This document shows positions 17,649 through 26,302 of a DNA stretch of 61,925 nt, one piece after another. Numbering within the stretch: position 1 is the first letter of the stretch; every line of letters starts with the position of its first letter. Both the position numbers and the translations under genes were made by a program. The stretch is from an uncultured Sphingomonadales bacterium (GTDB taxonomy: Bacteria > Pseudomonadota > Alphaproteobacteria > Sphingomonadales > Sphingomonadaceae): contig CALCBC010000127.1 of the NCBI GenBank assembly GCA_937898525.1, forward strand, positions 1-61,925, written 5' to 3'. A model generated the notes under the pieces. The model was not told the DNA's origin and ran no database searches. It saw only the letters and a list, made by a program, of their open reading frames with translations.

Positions 17649-18712
17649 GCGCGGACGGCCTCGGCCCAGGCGTCGGCAAAGGCCTCGAGCTCGCTGACCG
17701 TCGTCGTCCAGCCGAGGCTGACCCGGACCGTGCGCGCAGCGACCTGGGGATCGATACCGAACGCCGCGAGCGCACGGCTCGGCTTGAGCGTGCCGGAAGA
17801 GCAGGCGCTGCCCGCCGAGACGGCAAAGCCCATCGCGTCGAGCTTGATCACCATCGCCGCGGCGCTGATACGCTCCGAGGCGACCGCGATCACGTGCGAA
17901 GACTGAACTCCCGGACGCAGCACCGTGCCATTGCGCGCGAGCAGATCCTTGAAATCGTAGCGGTCGGGATACGACGTCGGCCAGCTGCCGATGTCGCCGG
18001 CTTCGAGGGCTGCGGCAAAGCCGAGCGCCCCCGGCAGGTTTTCGGTCCCCTGGCGATAGCCGCGCTCGTGCCCGCCGCTCGGCTCGAGCATCGCGAAGTC
18101 GCGCACGAGCAAGGCGCCGATGCCGATCGGGCCGCCGAGTTTGTGCGCCGAGACCACGATCATGTCGGCATCAGGCAGCGGCACCCGGCCGGCGGACTGA
18201 GAGCAGTCGGCCAGGAACAGCCCGCCCGCCTCGCGCACTTGCGCAAGCGCCGGCGTTCCCTCGTGCGGAATCAGCACGGTCCCGGTCTCCGAATTGACCG
18301 ACTGCACGGCGACCACTGCCCGGCCGGGCTGGGCGAGCGCCCTGGCCAGCGCGTCGCCGTCCAGCTGCACGCGGCCGTCCTCGTCCTTCGCCAGCGGGAC
18401 GATCTCTGCGTCCGGCGCCGCGCGGAACACGGCCTCGTGCTCAACCGCGCTGGCGAGTCGCCGTTCGGCCCTGGCACGGCGCAGCCCGATCGCCAGGGCC
18501 TCGCTCGCACCGGAGGTGAAGATCACTTCCCCGTCCCACCCGAGCGCGGTCTTGATTCGGGCGCGGGCGTCCTCGAGTGCCGCGCGCGCCGCCCTGCCCT
18601 CGGCGTGCGGGCTCGACGGGTTCGCCCATGCCGCGAACCCTTCGCGCATGGCGTCGGCCGCCTCCGGGCGAAGCGGCGTGGTCGCCGCGTGGTCGAGATA
18701 GATGCGCGTCAT
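17645..18712 (-). CDS. Cysteine desulfurase (NifS/IscS family), first copy
   Basis: 355 residues from the ATG at 18712 (MTRIYLDHAATTPLRPEA). The PLP lysine is in SAHKLGGPIG and the active cysteine in AGSACSSGTLKPSR. It is the promoter-proximal gene of a three-gene unit with a second cysteine desulfurase and a ferredoxin; the divergent alpha/beta hydrolase starts 98 bases away. Two tandem desulfurases could form a heteromer or serve different acceptors. The upstream frame extension of 26 residues was rejected because homologues begin at MTRIYLDHA. Confidence 0.92.
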   Translation of the reverse strand: MTRIYLDHAATTPLRPEAADAMREGFAAWANPSSPHAEGRAARAALEDARARIKTALGWDGEVIFTSGASEALAIGLRRARAERRLASAVEHEAVFRAAPDAEIVPLAKDEDGRVQLDGDALARALAQPGRAVVAVQSVNSETGTVLIPHEGTPALAQVREAGGLFLADCSQSAGRVPLPDADMIVVSAHKLGGPIGIGALLVRDFAMLEPSGGHERGYRQGTENLPGALGFAAALEAGDIGSWPTSYPDRYDFKDLLARNGTVLRPGVQSSHVIAVASERISAAAMVIKLDAMGFAVSAGSACSSGTLKPSRALAAFGIDPQVAARTVRVSLGWTTTVSELEAFADAWAEAVRA

Positions 18713-18809
18713 GGCACGGGAATTGCGAATTCGGGCTGCCTCACTATATAGCCCGGCACTTCGGCCGCGCCACCTGCCGGCCGGTTTCACTGATCATACG
18801 AGCGACGCA

Positions 18810-19466
18810 ATGCCCTCCGTCATCTTTCCCGGCCCCGAAGGCCGCCTCGAAGGTCGTTTCTCTCCAGCCCCGCGTCCGCGTGCGCCGGTGGCGATGATCC
18901 TTCACCCGCATTCGCAGGGCGGCGGGACAATGAACGACCGCATCGTCCAGCGCCTGTACAAGACGTTCGCCGACCGCGGCTTCGCCACGCTGCGCTTCAA
19001 CTTCCGCGGCGTCGGCCGCAGCCAGGGCAGCTTCGACAACGGCATCGGCGAGCTGAGCGACGCCGCAAGCGCGCTCGACTGGGTGCAATCGATCCATCCG
19101 GAAGCGCAGACCACCTGGGTCGCGGGTGTCAGCTTCGGCGCGCTGATTGCGATGCAGCTGCTGATGCGGCGGCCGGAAATCCGCGGGTTCATCTCGATCG
19201 CCCCGCCGGCCAACATGTACGACTTTTCGTTCCTCGCGCCCTGCCCGGCCTCGGGCATCTTCATCCAGGGCGCGGCGGACACCGTCGTGCAGCCGAGTGC
19301 GGTGCAGAAGCTGGTCGACAAGCTGCGGACGCAGAAGCACATCACGATCCATCACGAGGAAATCCCACGCGCCAACCACTTCTTCGAGAACGAACTCGAG
19401 GAGCTGATGGCGGCGGTCGACAACTACCTCGACTTCCGGCTCTCGCCCGACTGCCCGATCCGCTGA
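18810..19466 (+). CDS. Alpha/beta hydrolase
   Basis: 218 residues starting at the ATG at 18810 (MPSVIFPGPEGRLEG). The fold motifs are HPHSQGGG (oxyanion region), FNFRGVGRSQGSFD and the nucleophile elbow GVSFGAL near residue 110; the His of the triad is probably in RANHFFEN near the C-terminus. No signal peptide, so cytoplasmic. This group of small hydrolases is widespread in proteobacteria with no assigned substrate. It is divergent from the cysteine desulfurase operon, an arrangement known in related genomes, so regulation may be shared. Confidence 0.85.
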   Translation: MPSVIFPGPEGRLEGRFSPAPRPRAPVAMILHPHSQGGGTMNDRIVQRLYKTFADRGFATLRFNFRGVGRSQGSFDNGIGELSDAASALDWVQSIHPEAQTTWVAGVSFGALIAMQLLMRRPEIRGFISIAPPANMYDFSFLAPCPASGIFIQGAADTVVQPSAVQKLVDKLRTQKHITIHHEEIPRANHFFENELEELMAAVDNYLDFRLSPDCPIR

Positions 19467-19590
19467 GCGACCGTCAGGCGCAAACTCGCGCTTGCCGGGA
19501 ACCCCTCTCCTGATGTAATGTTATACTGTGCCACGAGTCGCCGCCCCGAGCTGCCTCCGGGGGGCGGCACAGGAGAGGAGGCCAGGCTCA

Positions 19591-20253
19591 ATGTCCTATC
19601 TCAACCGAACGCAGGATCCCCGCCACCGCGCGACGGCAATGATCGCCGTGGGTGCCGTCCACGCCGCGCTGGCGTTCGGCCTGGTCAGCGGTCTCGCGGT
19701 CGACTTCGTCCAGCACCTTCCGACGCCCCTCACGGCTATCGACGTGCCTCTCGAAACGCCCGATCCCGAACCGTCCGACCCGCCCCCGCCTGAGCCCGAA
19801 CCGTTCGTCCAGTTTCCGACCGCGCCCCTGCCCCCAATCGAGCTCCCGCCGGCCGAGGCCCCTATTCGTGACGTGCTCGACCCGACCAATGAGGCCGAGA
19901 AGACGAGCTACCTCCCCCTTCCCCGACCCACTCCGCAGCCCGGCCCGTCCGCACCGGGGCTGACTCCGAAGCGGGCCACTCCGCGCAACAACGGCTGGAT
20001 CGACGACTCCGATTACCCGCGCCGCGCAATCATCGACGGGGCCGAGGGCACCGTCGCCTTCCGGCTCGAGATCGGCACCAACGGCCGGGTTTCGAGTTGC
20101 GAGCTGACGCGGCCCTCCGGCCATCGCGCGCTGGACGACGCGACCTGCCGACTGATCAGCCGCCGGGCACAGTTCGATCCGGCGACCGACGAGACGGGCG
20201 CAAGAGTGCCCGGTACATACACGGGTTCGGTCAGGTGGGAATTGCCGGACTAG
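19591..20253 (+). CDS. TonB-like energy transducer
   Basis: 220 residues. An N-terminal membrane anchor (about residues 16-42) leads into a periplasmic linker rich in Pro, Glu and Asp (about 45-130), then a C-terminal TonB domain with DSDYPRRAIIDGAEG, VAFRLEIGTNGRVSSC and ALDDATCRLISRRAQFDPA. Such proteins pass proton-motive energy from ExbB/ExbD to outer-membrane receptors. No exbB/exbD is nearby. A strong AGGAGAGGAG lies before the ATG at 19591. Whether it serves the receptor at 42.3 kb is not known. Confidence 0.85.
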   Translation: MSYLNRTQDPRHRATAMIAVGAVHAALAFGLVSGLAVDFVQHLPTPLTAIDVPLETPDPEPSDPPPPEPEPFVQFPTAPLPPIELPPAEAPIRDVLDPTNEAEKTSYLPLPRPTPQPGPSAPGLTPKRATPRNNGWIDDSDYPRRAIIDGAEGTVAFRLEIGTNGRVSSCELTRPSGHRALDDATCRLISRRAQFDPATDETGARVPGTYTGSVRWELPD

Positions 20254-20453
20254 CTTCCCGACACTTCGGGCCGGTCGATCGGGGCCGTGCCGCTCGAGTC
20301 CGGCACGGTCCAGATCAGCAGGTTGAGGACCAGCACCACGGCAAGGATCAGCATCAGGGCGGACTGCTGCCGGCGACCGATGCGCCAGAAGTAGATCGCC
20401 CCGCCCACCAACGCGACGGCGCCAAGCGCGACGATCGAGAGCACGGTGTCCAT
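20250..20453 (-). CDS. Small two-helix membrane protein
   Basis: 67 residues with two hydrophobic helices (VLSIVALGAVALVGGAIYFW and ALMLILAVVLVLNLLIW) and a short Ser/Pro-rich tail. Its stop overlaps that of the convergent TonB-like gene by four bases. Function unknown. Could also be a spurious frame, but the two clean helices and the tight placement favour a real gene. Confidence 0.55.
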   Translation of the reverse strand: MDTVLSIVALGAVALVGGAIYFWRIGRRQQSALMLILAVVLVLNLLIWTVPDSSGTAPIDRPEVSGS

Positions 20454-20532
20454 CGGGCCAGCCTAAGGCTTTCGTGGAGAGAGGCAAGGCGCGCGCATTG
20501 ACTCGGCATCTGCCGGCCCGCAGTAACCCGGC

Positions 20533-22383
20533 ATGTCGATTTCAGCCGCAACCATCACCCGCCGGCAGGCTCTCGCCGGCCTCGGCGCGAGCGCCTCGCT
20601 GCTGGTTCTCCCCGGCTGCGCCACCGCGCAGGCCGCGCGCGTCGCTCCGATTGCCACCGATCCCGTCACGATCCTCGACGAGGTCGCCTGGAACCTGCTC
20701 GGCCACGAACCCGAGCGGGCGACCTCGCTCGGCGTCGATACGGACGCCCATGCCGTTCTCCGCGGCCGGCTCAAGGACATCTCTGCGGAGGGGATCGAGG
20801 CCTACGCCGCTACGCTGCGCGCCGATCTCGAGCGCGTCCGTGCGGTCGACACCTCCGCGCTCGACCCGTCGACCCGCACGAGCTTCGAAGTCGTCGAAAG
20901 CGCCTATGCCACCGCGCTCGAAGGTTTTGCCCAGCCCTATGGCGATGTCGCGGTCGGCTCGTGGCGCAACGCGCCCTATGTCGTGATCCAGAACGTCGGC
21001 GGCTATATCGACTATCCGCGGTTCCTCGATTCCGACCACCCCATCCGCGATGCGGCCGATGCCGAGGCCTACCTGTCACGCCTCGAGGCGATCCCGGCCA
21101 ATCTCGACGGCGAGCTCGAACGCATTCGCGCCGCCGCCGGCATGGGCGTGATCCCGCCCGACTTCCTGCTCGCCAAGGCGATCCCGCAGCTCGAGTCTTC
21201 ACTTGCCGACGCGAGGGCCGGCGGCGCACTGGTCGAATCGCTGACCCGACGCGCCGCCGAGGCCAACATCGCCGGGGACTGGGAAGGCCGCGCCCGCGCG
21301 CTCGTCACCGGCCCGATCGCTGCTGCACTCGAACGGCAGCTCGACGAGCTCAAGCGGCAGGCGACTCTCGCCGACAGTGATCCCGGCATGTGGTCGCAAC
21401 CGCGCGGCGACGAGTGGTACGCCTGGGCGCTGCGGGCGAGCACGACCACGCGCATGTCGTCCGACGAGATCCACCAGATGGGGCTCGAGCAGCTCGACGA
21501 GATCCACGGCCGGATGGACCCGATCCTGCGCGATCTTGGCTACACGCAAGGCTCGGTCGGCGACCGCATGACCGCCCTCGGGGATGACCCGCGCTTCAAG
21601 TTCGCCGAAGGCGATCCGGGGCGGGCCGAAATCATGGCCTTCATCGAGGAGCGCATTGCCTGGATCCGGGCGCAGATGCCGCGCGCGTTCGAAACGATCG
21701 TCCCCGCCAACCTCGAAGTCCGCCGGCTGCCGCTGTCGGAAGAGCCCGGTGCGCCGACCGCCTACGGCGGGTCGGGCTCGAAGGACGGTACGATCCCCGG
21801 GAAGATGTGGATCAACCTCCGCACGACCGACCTGCACCGCAAGTACGATGTCCCGACGCTGGTCCACCACGAGACCATCCCGGGCCACGTCTGGGAGGGC
21901 GAATACTCGAACCAGCTGCCGCTGATCCGCTCGATCCTTGCCTTCAATGCCTTCTCCGAGGGCTGGGCGCTGTATGCCGAACAGCTCGCCGACGAGCTTG
22001 GCGCCTACGACGAGAACCCCGCCTGGCGGCTCGGCTACCTGCAGGACCAGGCGTTCCGTGCCTGCCGCCTCGTCGTCGACACCGGCCTGCACCACAAGCG
22101 CTGGAGCCGCGAGCAGGGCATCGCCTTCTTCATGGAGCGCAACGGCAACAAGCGCGAGCAGGTCGAGAGCGAGGTCGACCGGTACTGCTCATGGCCCGGC
22201 CAGGCCTGCGGTTACAAGGTCGGCCACAGCGAGATGGTCCGCCAGCGGTCCCGCGCGCAGCGGGCGCTGGGCCCTGCCTTCGACCTGCGCAAGTACAACG
22301 ACGCGGTGGTCAAGGGCGGCAACGCCCCGCTCGACGTGCTGGCGAAGAACGTCGATCGCTACATCGCCTCGGCGCGCACCTGA
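20533..22383 (+). CDS. DUF885 family metallohydrolase, probable lipoprotein
   Basis: 616 residues. The N-terminus ITRRQALAGLGASASLLVLPGC has a twin-arginine pair and a lipobox-like cysteine, so it is exported and probably lipid-anchored. The DUF885 core follows: TAYGGSGSKDGTIPGKMW, then VHHETIPGHVWEGE, whose HETIPGH is a zinc-binding motif like that of metallocarboxypeptidases, and GWALYAEQLADELG, which supplies a further Glu ligand. The C-terminus holds CSWPGQACGYKVGH. A peptidase or amidohydrolase role in the periplasm is likely from the motif, but the substrate is not known. Confidence 0.85.
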   Translation: MSISAATITRRQALAGLGASASLLVLPGCATAQAARVAPIATDPVTILDEVAWNLLGHEPERATSLGVDTDAHAVLRGRLKDISAEGIEAYAATLRADLERVRAVDTSALDPSTRTSFEVVESAYATALEGFAQPYGDVAVGSWRNAPYVVIQNVGGYIDYPRFLDSDHPIRDAADAEAYLSRLEAIPANLDGELERIRAAAGMGVIPPDFLLAKAIPQLESSLADARAGGALVESLTRRAAEANIAGDWEGRARALVTGPIAAALERQLDELKRQATLADSDPGMWSQPRGDEWYAWALRASTTTRMSSDEIHQMGLEQLDEIHGRMDPILRDLGYTQGSVGDRMTALGDDPRFKFAEGDPGRAEIMAFIEERIAWIRAQMPRAFETIVPANLEVRRLPLSEEPGAPTAYGGSGSKDGTIPGKMWINLRTTDLHRKYDVPTLVHHETIPGHVWEGEYSNQLPLIRSILAFNAFSEGWALYAEQLADELGAYDENPAWRLGYLQDQAFRACRLVVDTGLHHKRWSREQGIAFFMERNGNKREQVESEVDRYCSWPGQACGYKVGHSEMVRQRSRAQRALGPAFDLRKYNDAVVKGGNAPLDVLAKNVDRYIASART

Positions 22384-22393
22384 GACCGGGGCT

Positions 22394-23461
22394 TCAGCGC
22401 GGCGCCAGCGTGCGCCGCGCGATGATCATCGCCCCGACCACGCAGCCGCCGAACAGCGCGCCCTCCAGCCCGGCGGTCACCACCTGGCTGACCGGCCCGA
22501 ACCCCAGCTCGCCGAACAGCGCGCCGACCGGGTCGAGCCGCAGTCGGGATTGCGGGAAAGTCCGCGCGAGCAGGTCGAGGCTCCCTGCCATGAGCCGCCC
22601 GCCGGCAAGCGCGATAGCCACGCCCGCAAGTCCCCCGGCGAGTGCGGCAAGGCCCGAGCCGAGCCGGAGTCGCGGGCGCCCCTGTCGCCAGCCGAGCCAG
22701 GCTCCGAATCCGACGACACCGCCGAGCACCAGCCCCTCCGCCGCGCCCGTAATGCCCGACGGCGCGTGGCCGAAGAGCAGGTTCAGGGTGTCCACTCCCA
22801 GCAGCTTGACCACCGCTCCGGTCAGCAGGCCCCCGAGCGCCCCGCCGAGAACGCTGCGGTACCACGCGGGCCGCTCGCCGTCGGCGGCCGCGGCAAGCCC
22901 CAAGCCCACGCCCGCGCCGCCGATCGCGCCGACTACCACGCACACGGCGGTCACCACCAGCAGCACCGACAGCGCGCCGACCCCGGGCTGCATCGGGGTC
23001 GAAACCCCGCCGAACCCGTAGAGCAGCCCGCCGGTCAGCCCCGCGATGCCGCCGCCCGCCGCACCTGCCGCGCCGAGTGCGACGACGCGAGACCGGCGGG
23101 GCCACGCAGATTCCGCCGGCGCCGGCGAAGGTCCGCCCCCTGCCGACGACACCTCGACCTCGGCGAGGAAGCGGTAGCCGTGCTTGGGCACCGTCTCGAT
23201 GAAGCGCGGGCTCGCCGCGTCGTCGCCGAGCTGGCGGCGCAGTGTACGGATGCACTGCGTGAGTGCCTCGTCGGTCACCGGGATGCCGCGCCAGACTTCC
23301 TCGAGAAAGCGTTCCTTCGACACCAGGCGGCCGCGCTCCGAGGCGAGCAGCAAGAGGGCGTCAAGGTAGCGCGCGTTCAGCTCAACCGGTGCGCCGTCGC
23401 GGCTCAGCCGCCGGTTGCCCGGATCGAGCTCGAACTCGGCGAAGCGGAAACAGGCATCCAT
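22394..23461 (-). CDS. Membrane-anchored winged-helix transcriptional regulator
   Basis: 355 residues from the ATG at 23461. The first about 105 residues are an OmpR/PhoB-type winged helix (FAEFELDPGNRRLSRDG, ALTQCIRTLRRQLGDD, RFIETVPKHGYRFLAE), as in CadC and ToxR. No receiver domain. After a short linker come seven or so Gly- and Ala-rich hydrophobic segments through to the C-terminus, rather than the single helix and periplasmic sensor of CadC. So it looks like a regulator whose sensor is the membrane domain itself; signal and targets unknown. It is convergent with the DUF885 gene. Confidence 0.78.
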   Translation of the reverse strand: MDACFRFAEFELDPGNRRLSRDGAPVELNARYLDALLLLASERGRLVSKERFLEEVWRGIPVTDEALTQCIRTLRRQLGDDAASPRFIETVPKHGYRFLAEVEVSSAGGGPSPAPAESAWPRRSRVVALGAAGAAGGGIAGLTGGLLYGFGGVSTPMQPGVGALSVLLVVTAVCVVVGAIGGAGVGLGLAAAADGERPAWYRSVLGGALGGLLTGAVVKLLGVDTLNLLFGHAPSGITGAAEGLVLGGVVGFGAWLGWRQGRPRLRLGSGLAALAGGLAGVAIALAGGRLMAGSLDLLARTFPQSRLRLDPVGALFGELGFGPVSQVVTAGLEGALFGGCVVGAMIIARRTLAPR

Positions 23462-23553
23462 CCTGACCCGCTTGCTATGCCGAGGCTTCGCGGGGGCCAA
23501 GTCCGAACTTCAAGCCCCCCTTTCTCGCCACGCGGGCGGCAGCGGCTGGGACG

Positions 23554-25776
23554 TTAGCGCCCGCCCGCAACCGCGACCTGGATGAACTGCGGCTTGGTCT
23601 TCGGCGGGCTCAGCAGCTGCGCAGGGTAGTTGCCCGGTGGCAGTGCGGCGAGGGGCATGCCGGCGGCTGCGAGCGCGTAGGGCGAGACACGGTGACGGGT
23701 ACACAGTCCACCCGCGCCGTCACTGACCAGCGGGGTCTCGAACTCGATCGCGAACATGGCGTCCTGCGAGCGCGTCACGGTGCCGACGGCGAGCTGGCCC
23801 TCGCCGAGATCGAGCACCAGGCCTGTGCCGACGGGCACCCCGAGCAGGCCCTCGACCGCCGCGCCTGTCTTTGACAGGTCGCGCATCACTGCCTCGTAGC
23901 GGTGGTCGTCGTGGATGATGCCGACGCGGCGGAACACGCTGCGCCGTTCGGGTCGGTGTTTCCTGGGCCCGCTCGGCTCGATACGCATCTCGCCGCTCTG
24001 CATCCGCTCGGCGATCTCGGAGGCGGGAAGCGCCTTCGAGTAGATCCACCCCTGGATGTACTTGGCGCCCTTCTCGCAGACGAGGTTGAACTGGTCGAAG
24101 GCCTCGACCCCTTCGACCGTGGTCTCCATCCCGAGCGCTTCGGACAGCCCTATGATCGCGGTGATGATCTTGGCACTGTTCTGGTCCTTCTGGGTGCACG
24201 AATCGACGAAGCTCTTGTCGACCTTGAGCTTGTCGAACGGCGCAGAGCGCAGGTAGCTCAGCGATGAGTAGCCGGTGCCGAAGTCGTCGAGCGCGAGCCG
24301 CACGCCGAGGCCCTTGAGCGCGGCGAAGGTCTTCTCGGTCACCTCGCTGTCGCCCATGAACACGCTTTCAGTGAGCTCGAGCTCGAGCCGGCCAGGCGTC
24401 AGGCCCGAGGAAGCCAGAGCCTGCGTCACGACCGACAGGAAGTTCACGTTGCTGAACTGCACGGCGGACACGTTTACAGCCACCCACACCGTCTCGGGCC
24501 AGGTAGCGGCGTCCTCGCAGGCACGTTTGAGCGCCCATTCGCCGAGCTGGTTGATCAGGTTCGATTCCTCGGCCGCCGGGATGAAGACGTTGGGCGGGAC
24601 GTAGCCGCGCTCCGGGTGCTCCCAGCGCATCAGCCCTTCGAACCCGACCACCGTGTGGTCCTTCGTCCGCACGACTGGCTGATAATGCAGTTCGAGCTGG
24701 TCCGCCGCCAGGGCCTCGCGCAGGTCGTCGAGCAACAGCCGGCGTTCCTCCTCCTCGTCCTTGAGCTCCGACGAATAGAACCGGAACTGCCCGCGCCCGC
24801 CGTTCTTCGCCGCATAGAGCGCGAGGTCGGCCGAGCGCGCCAGCTCCTCGCGATCCAGCCCGTCGTAAGGCGCGATGGCGATGCCGACGCTGGTGCCGAT
24901 GATCGCCCGCTTGCCTTCGATCGGATAGGGCTGGCTGACGATCTGGATCACCTTCTCGGCCATCTCACCGAGCTTTCCGCGGTCGTCGATGTCGGGGAGG
25001 ATGGCCTGGAACTCGTCGCCGCCGAGGCGGCCGATCTCGCCGCGATCGCCGATGATCGACTGCAGCCGCTGGGCCACCTGGCGCAACAGCTCGTCGCCTG
25101 CCGGGTGCCCCATGGTGTCGTTGACGTACTTGAAGCGGTCGAGGTCGAGCATCATCAGCGCGCAGCTGCGCCGGGCCGACTTGTATGCGGCGAGGATCGA
25201 ATCCAGCCGCCGGTTCATCCGGTGGCGGTTGGCGAGGCCGGTGAGCGAGTCGTACTCGGCCATCCGGGAATCGAGCAGCTTGCGCTCGTACTCGGCGGTT
25301 ACGTCCTTGGCGCTGCCGCGATAGCCGTGGAACTTGCCGGCCCTGTCGAACTTGGGATGGCCCGAGATCGACCACCAGGTGTGCCGTTCCTGGAACCGCG
25401 CGCGATCGGGGATCACCCGCACGATCAGGTCGTGGATCTTACTGCGCGAATTGAGCTGGAAGTTGAGCGGACGGTCGCTCTTCTCGTCGGGATTGTCGGG
25501 GTCGGTCTCGAACAGCGAGACGAGCGGCTGGGCGAGCAGCTCGTCGCTCGGCTTGCCGAGCTTTTCGGCAGCGTTCTCGGACAGGTAGATCAGGCGGCCA
25601 TCAGCGTCGGTGGCCCAGATCCAGCCGACCCCGGCCTGTTCGAAGTCGTCGAGGATCTGCAGCCGGCGGCTCGTGTCGCCGGGCGTGACGACCGAAGGGT
25701 CGCCGCTTTCGGTCGGACCTCCGGACGCGTGCGACCCGCCGCCCGTCAGGCCCTTGAGGATCCTCCGTACAGCCAT
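23554..25776 (-). CDS. Cyclic-di-GMP protein with PAS, GGDEF, EAL and PilZ domains
   Basis: 740 residues without signal or membrane helices. PAS domain at about 40-160 (GVGWIWATDADGRLIYLSE). GGDEF at about 175-335, with the intact RLGGDEF active site but no RxxD inhibitory site five residues before it. EAL domain at about 350-600 with FEGLMRWEH, NVSAVQFSN, LELTESVFM, LDDFGTGYSSL and KVDKSF, all catalytic residues present. C-terminal PilZ (about 620-740) with RRSVFRR and DLSKTGA. So it can in principle both make and break c-di-GMP and bind it; the balance is probably set by PAS and PilZ. Confidence 0.93.
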   Translation of the reverse strand: MAVRRILKGLTGGGSHASGGPTESGDPSVVTPGDTSRRLQILDDFEQAGVGWIWATDADGRLIYLSENAAEKLGKPSDELLAQPLVSLFETDPDNPDEKSDRPLNFQLNSRSKIHDLIVRVIPDRARFQERHTWWSISGHPKFDRAGKFHGYRGSAKDVTAEYERKLLDSRMAEYDSLTGLANRHRMNRRLDSILAAYKSARRSCALMMLDLDRFKYVNDTMGHPAGDELLRQVAQRLQSIIGDRGEIGRLGGDEFQAILPDIDDRGKLGEMAEKVIQIVSQPYPIEGKRAIIGTSVGIAIAPYDGLDREELARSADLALYAAKNGGRGQFRFYSSELKDEEEERRLLLDDLREALAADQLELHYQPVVRTKDHTVVGFEGLMRWEHPERGYVPPNVFIPAAEESNLINQLGEWALKRACEDAATWPETVWVAVNVSAVQFSNVNFLSVVTQALASSGLTPGRLELELTESVFMGDSEVTEKTFAALKGLGVRLALDDFGTGYSSLSYLRSAPFDKLKVDKSFVDSCTQKDQNSAKIITAIIGLSEALGMETTVEGVEAFDQFNLVCEKGAKYIQGWIYSKALPASEIAERMQSGEMRIEPSGPRKHRPERRSVFRRVGIIHDDHRYEAVMRDLSKTGAAVEGLLGVPVGTGLVLDLGEGQLAVGTVTRSQDAMFAIEFETPLVSDGAGGLCTRHRVSPYALAAAGMPLAALPPGNYPAQLLSPPKTKPQFIQVAVAGGR

Positions 25777-25907
25777 CTCTTGCCTGTTGCCGTGGAGCGT
25801 CCCGCTCCACTGCCGATCCTCTGCGCCGGTCGTGGTTTACTTTGCCCTAACGCAGGCGACTAGGCGCGGACATCAAACGAAAACGGGGGCGCCCGGGCCA
25901 GCCCGCG

Positions 25908-26228
25908 CTATCGCTTGCCGAACAGCTTTCCGGCGAAGCCCATAACATCGTCGAGCGCACTGCCGTCGCCATCCTGGTCGAGCATCGTCGCGAACCGCCC
26001 GAGCGAGCCCTCGCCGCCGATCTGCTCGACGATCTGCGCCACGATGCCCTTGTCGAGCCCGGTCTGCGCCGCCGCCTGCTCGACCGTATCGCCCGGCTGC
26101 TGGTGCGCCTCGCCGAGCGCAGCGACTGTCCGCTCGACCTGTTCCTGCGAGAGCCCGACCTTGGCCGCGAGGTTGGCGAGCTCGGGATGGCCGCTCACCT
26201 TGCCGAGAATGTCGTCGAACAACGCCAT
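25908..26228 (-). CDS. YidB-like small protein
   Basis: 106 residues from the ATG at 26228, preceded by a strong AGGAGG. The sequence (MALFDDILGKV, then helices with LAAKVGLSQEQVERTVAALG, GLDKGIVAQIV and QDGDGSALDDVMGFAGKLFG) follows the YidB/DUF937 pattern of all-helical small proteins of unknown role. The DQDGDGS stretch resembles a calcium-binding loop, but this is a chance or family feature I cannot settle. Between the c-di-GMP protein and pgi, all on the minus strand. Confidence 0.75.
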   Translation of the reverse strand: MALFDDILGKVSGHPELANLAAKVGLSQEQVERTVAALGEAHQQPGDTVEQAAAQTGLDKGIVAQIVEQIGGEGSLGRFATMLDQDGDGSALDDVMGFAGKLFGKR

Positions 26229-26302
26229 GGGTGCCTCCTTTCGAGGTCTCCCGTCCACCGCGGAGTGTGGCGAATTCTGGGCGCGGCGCAAGGGCCTCGC
26301 GC

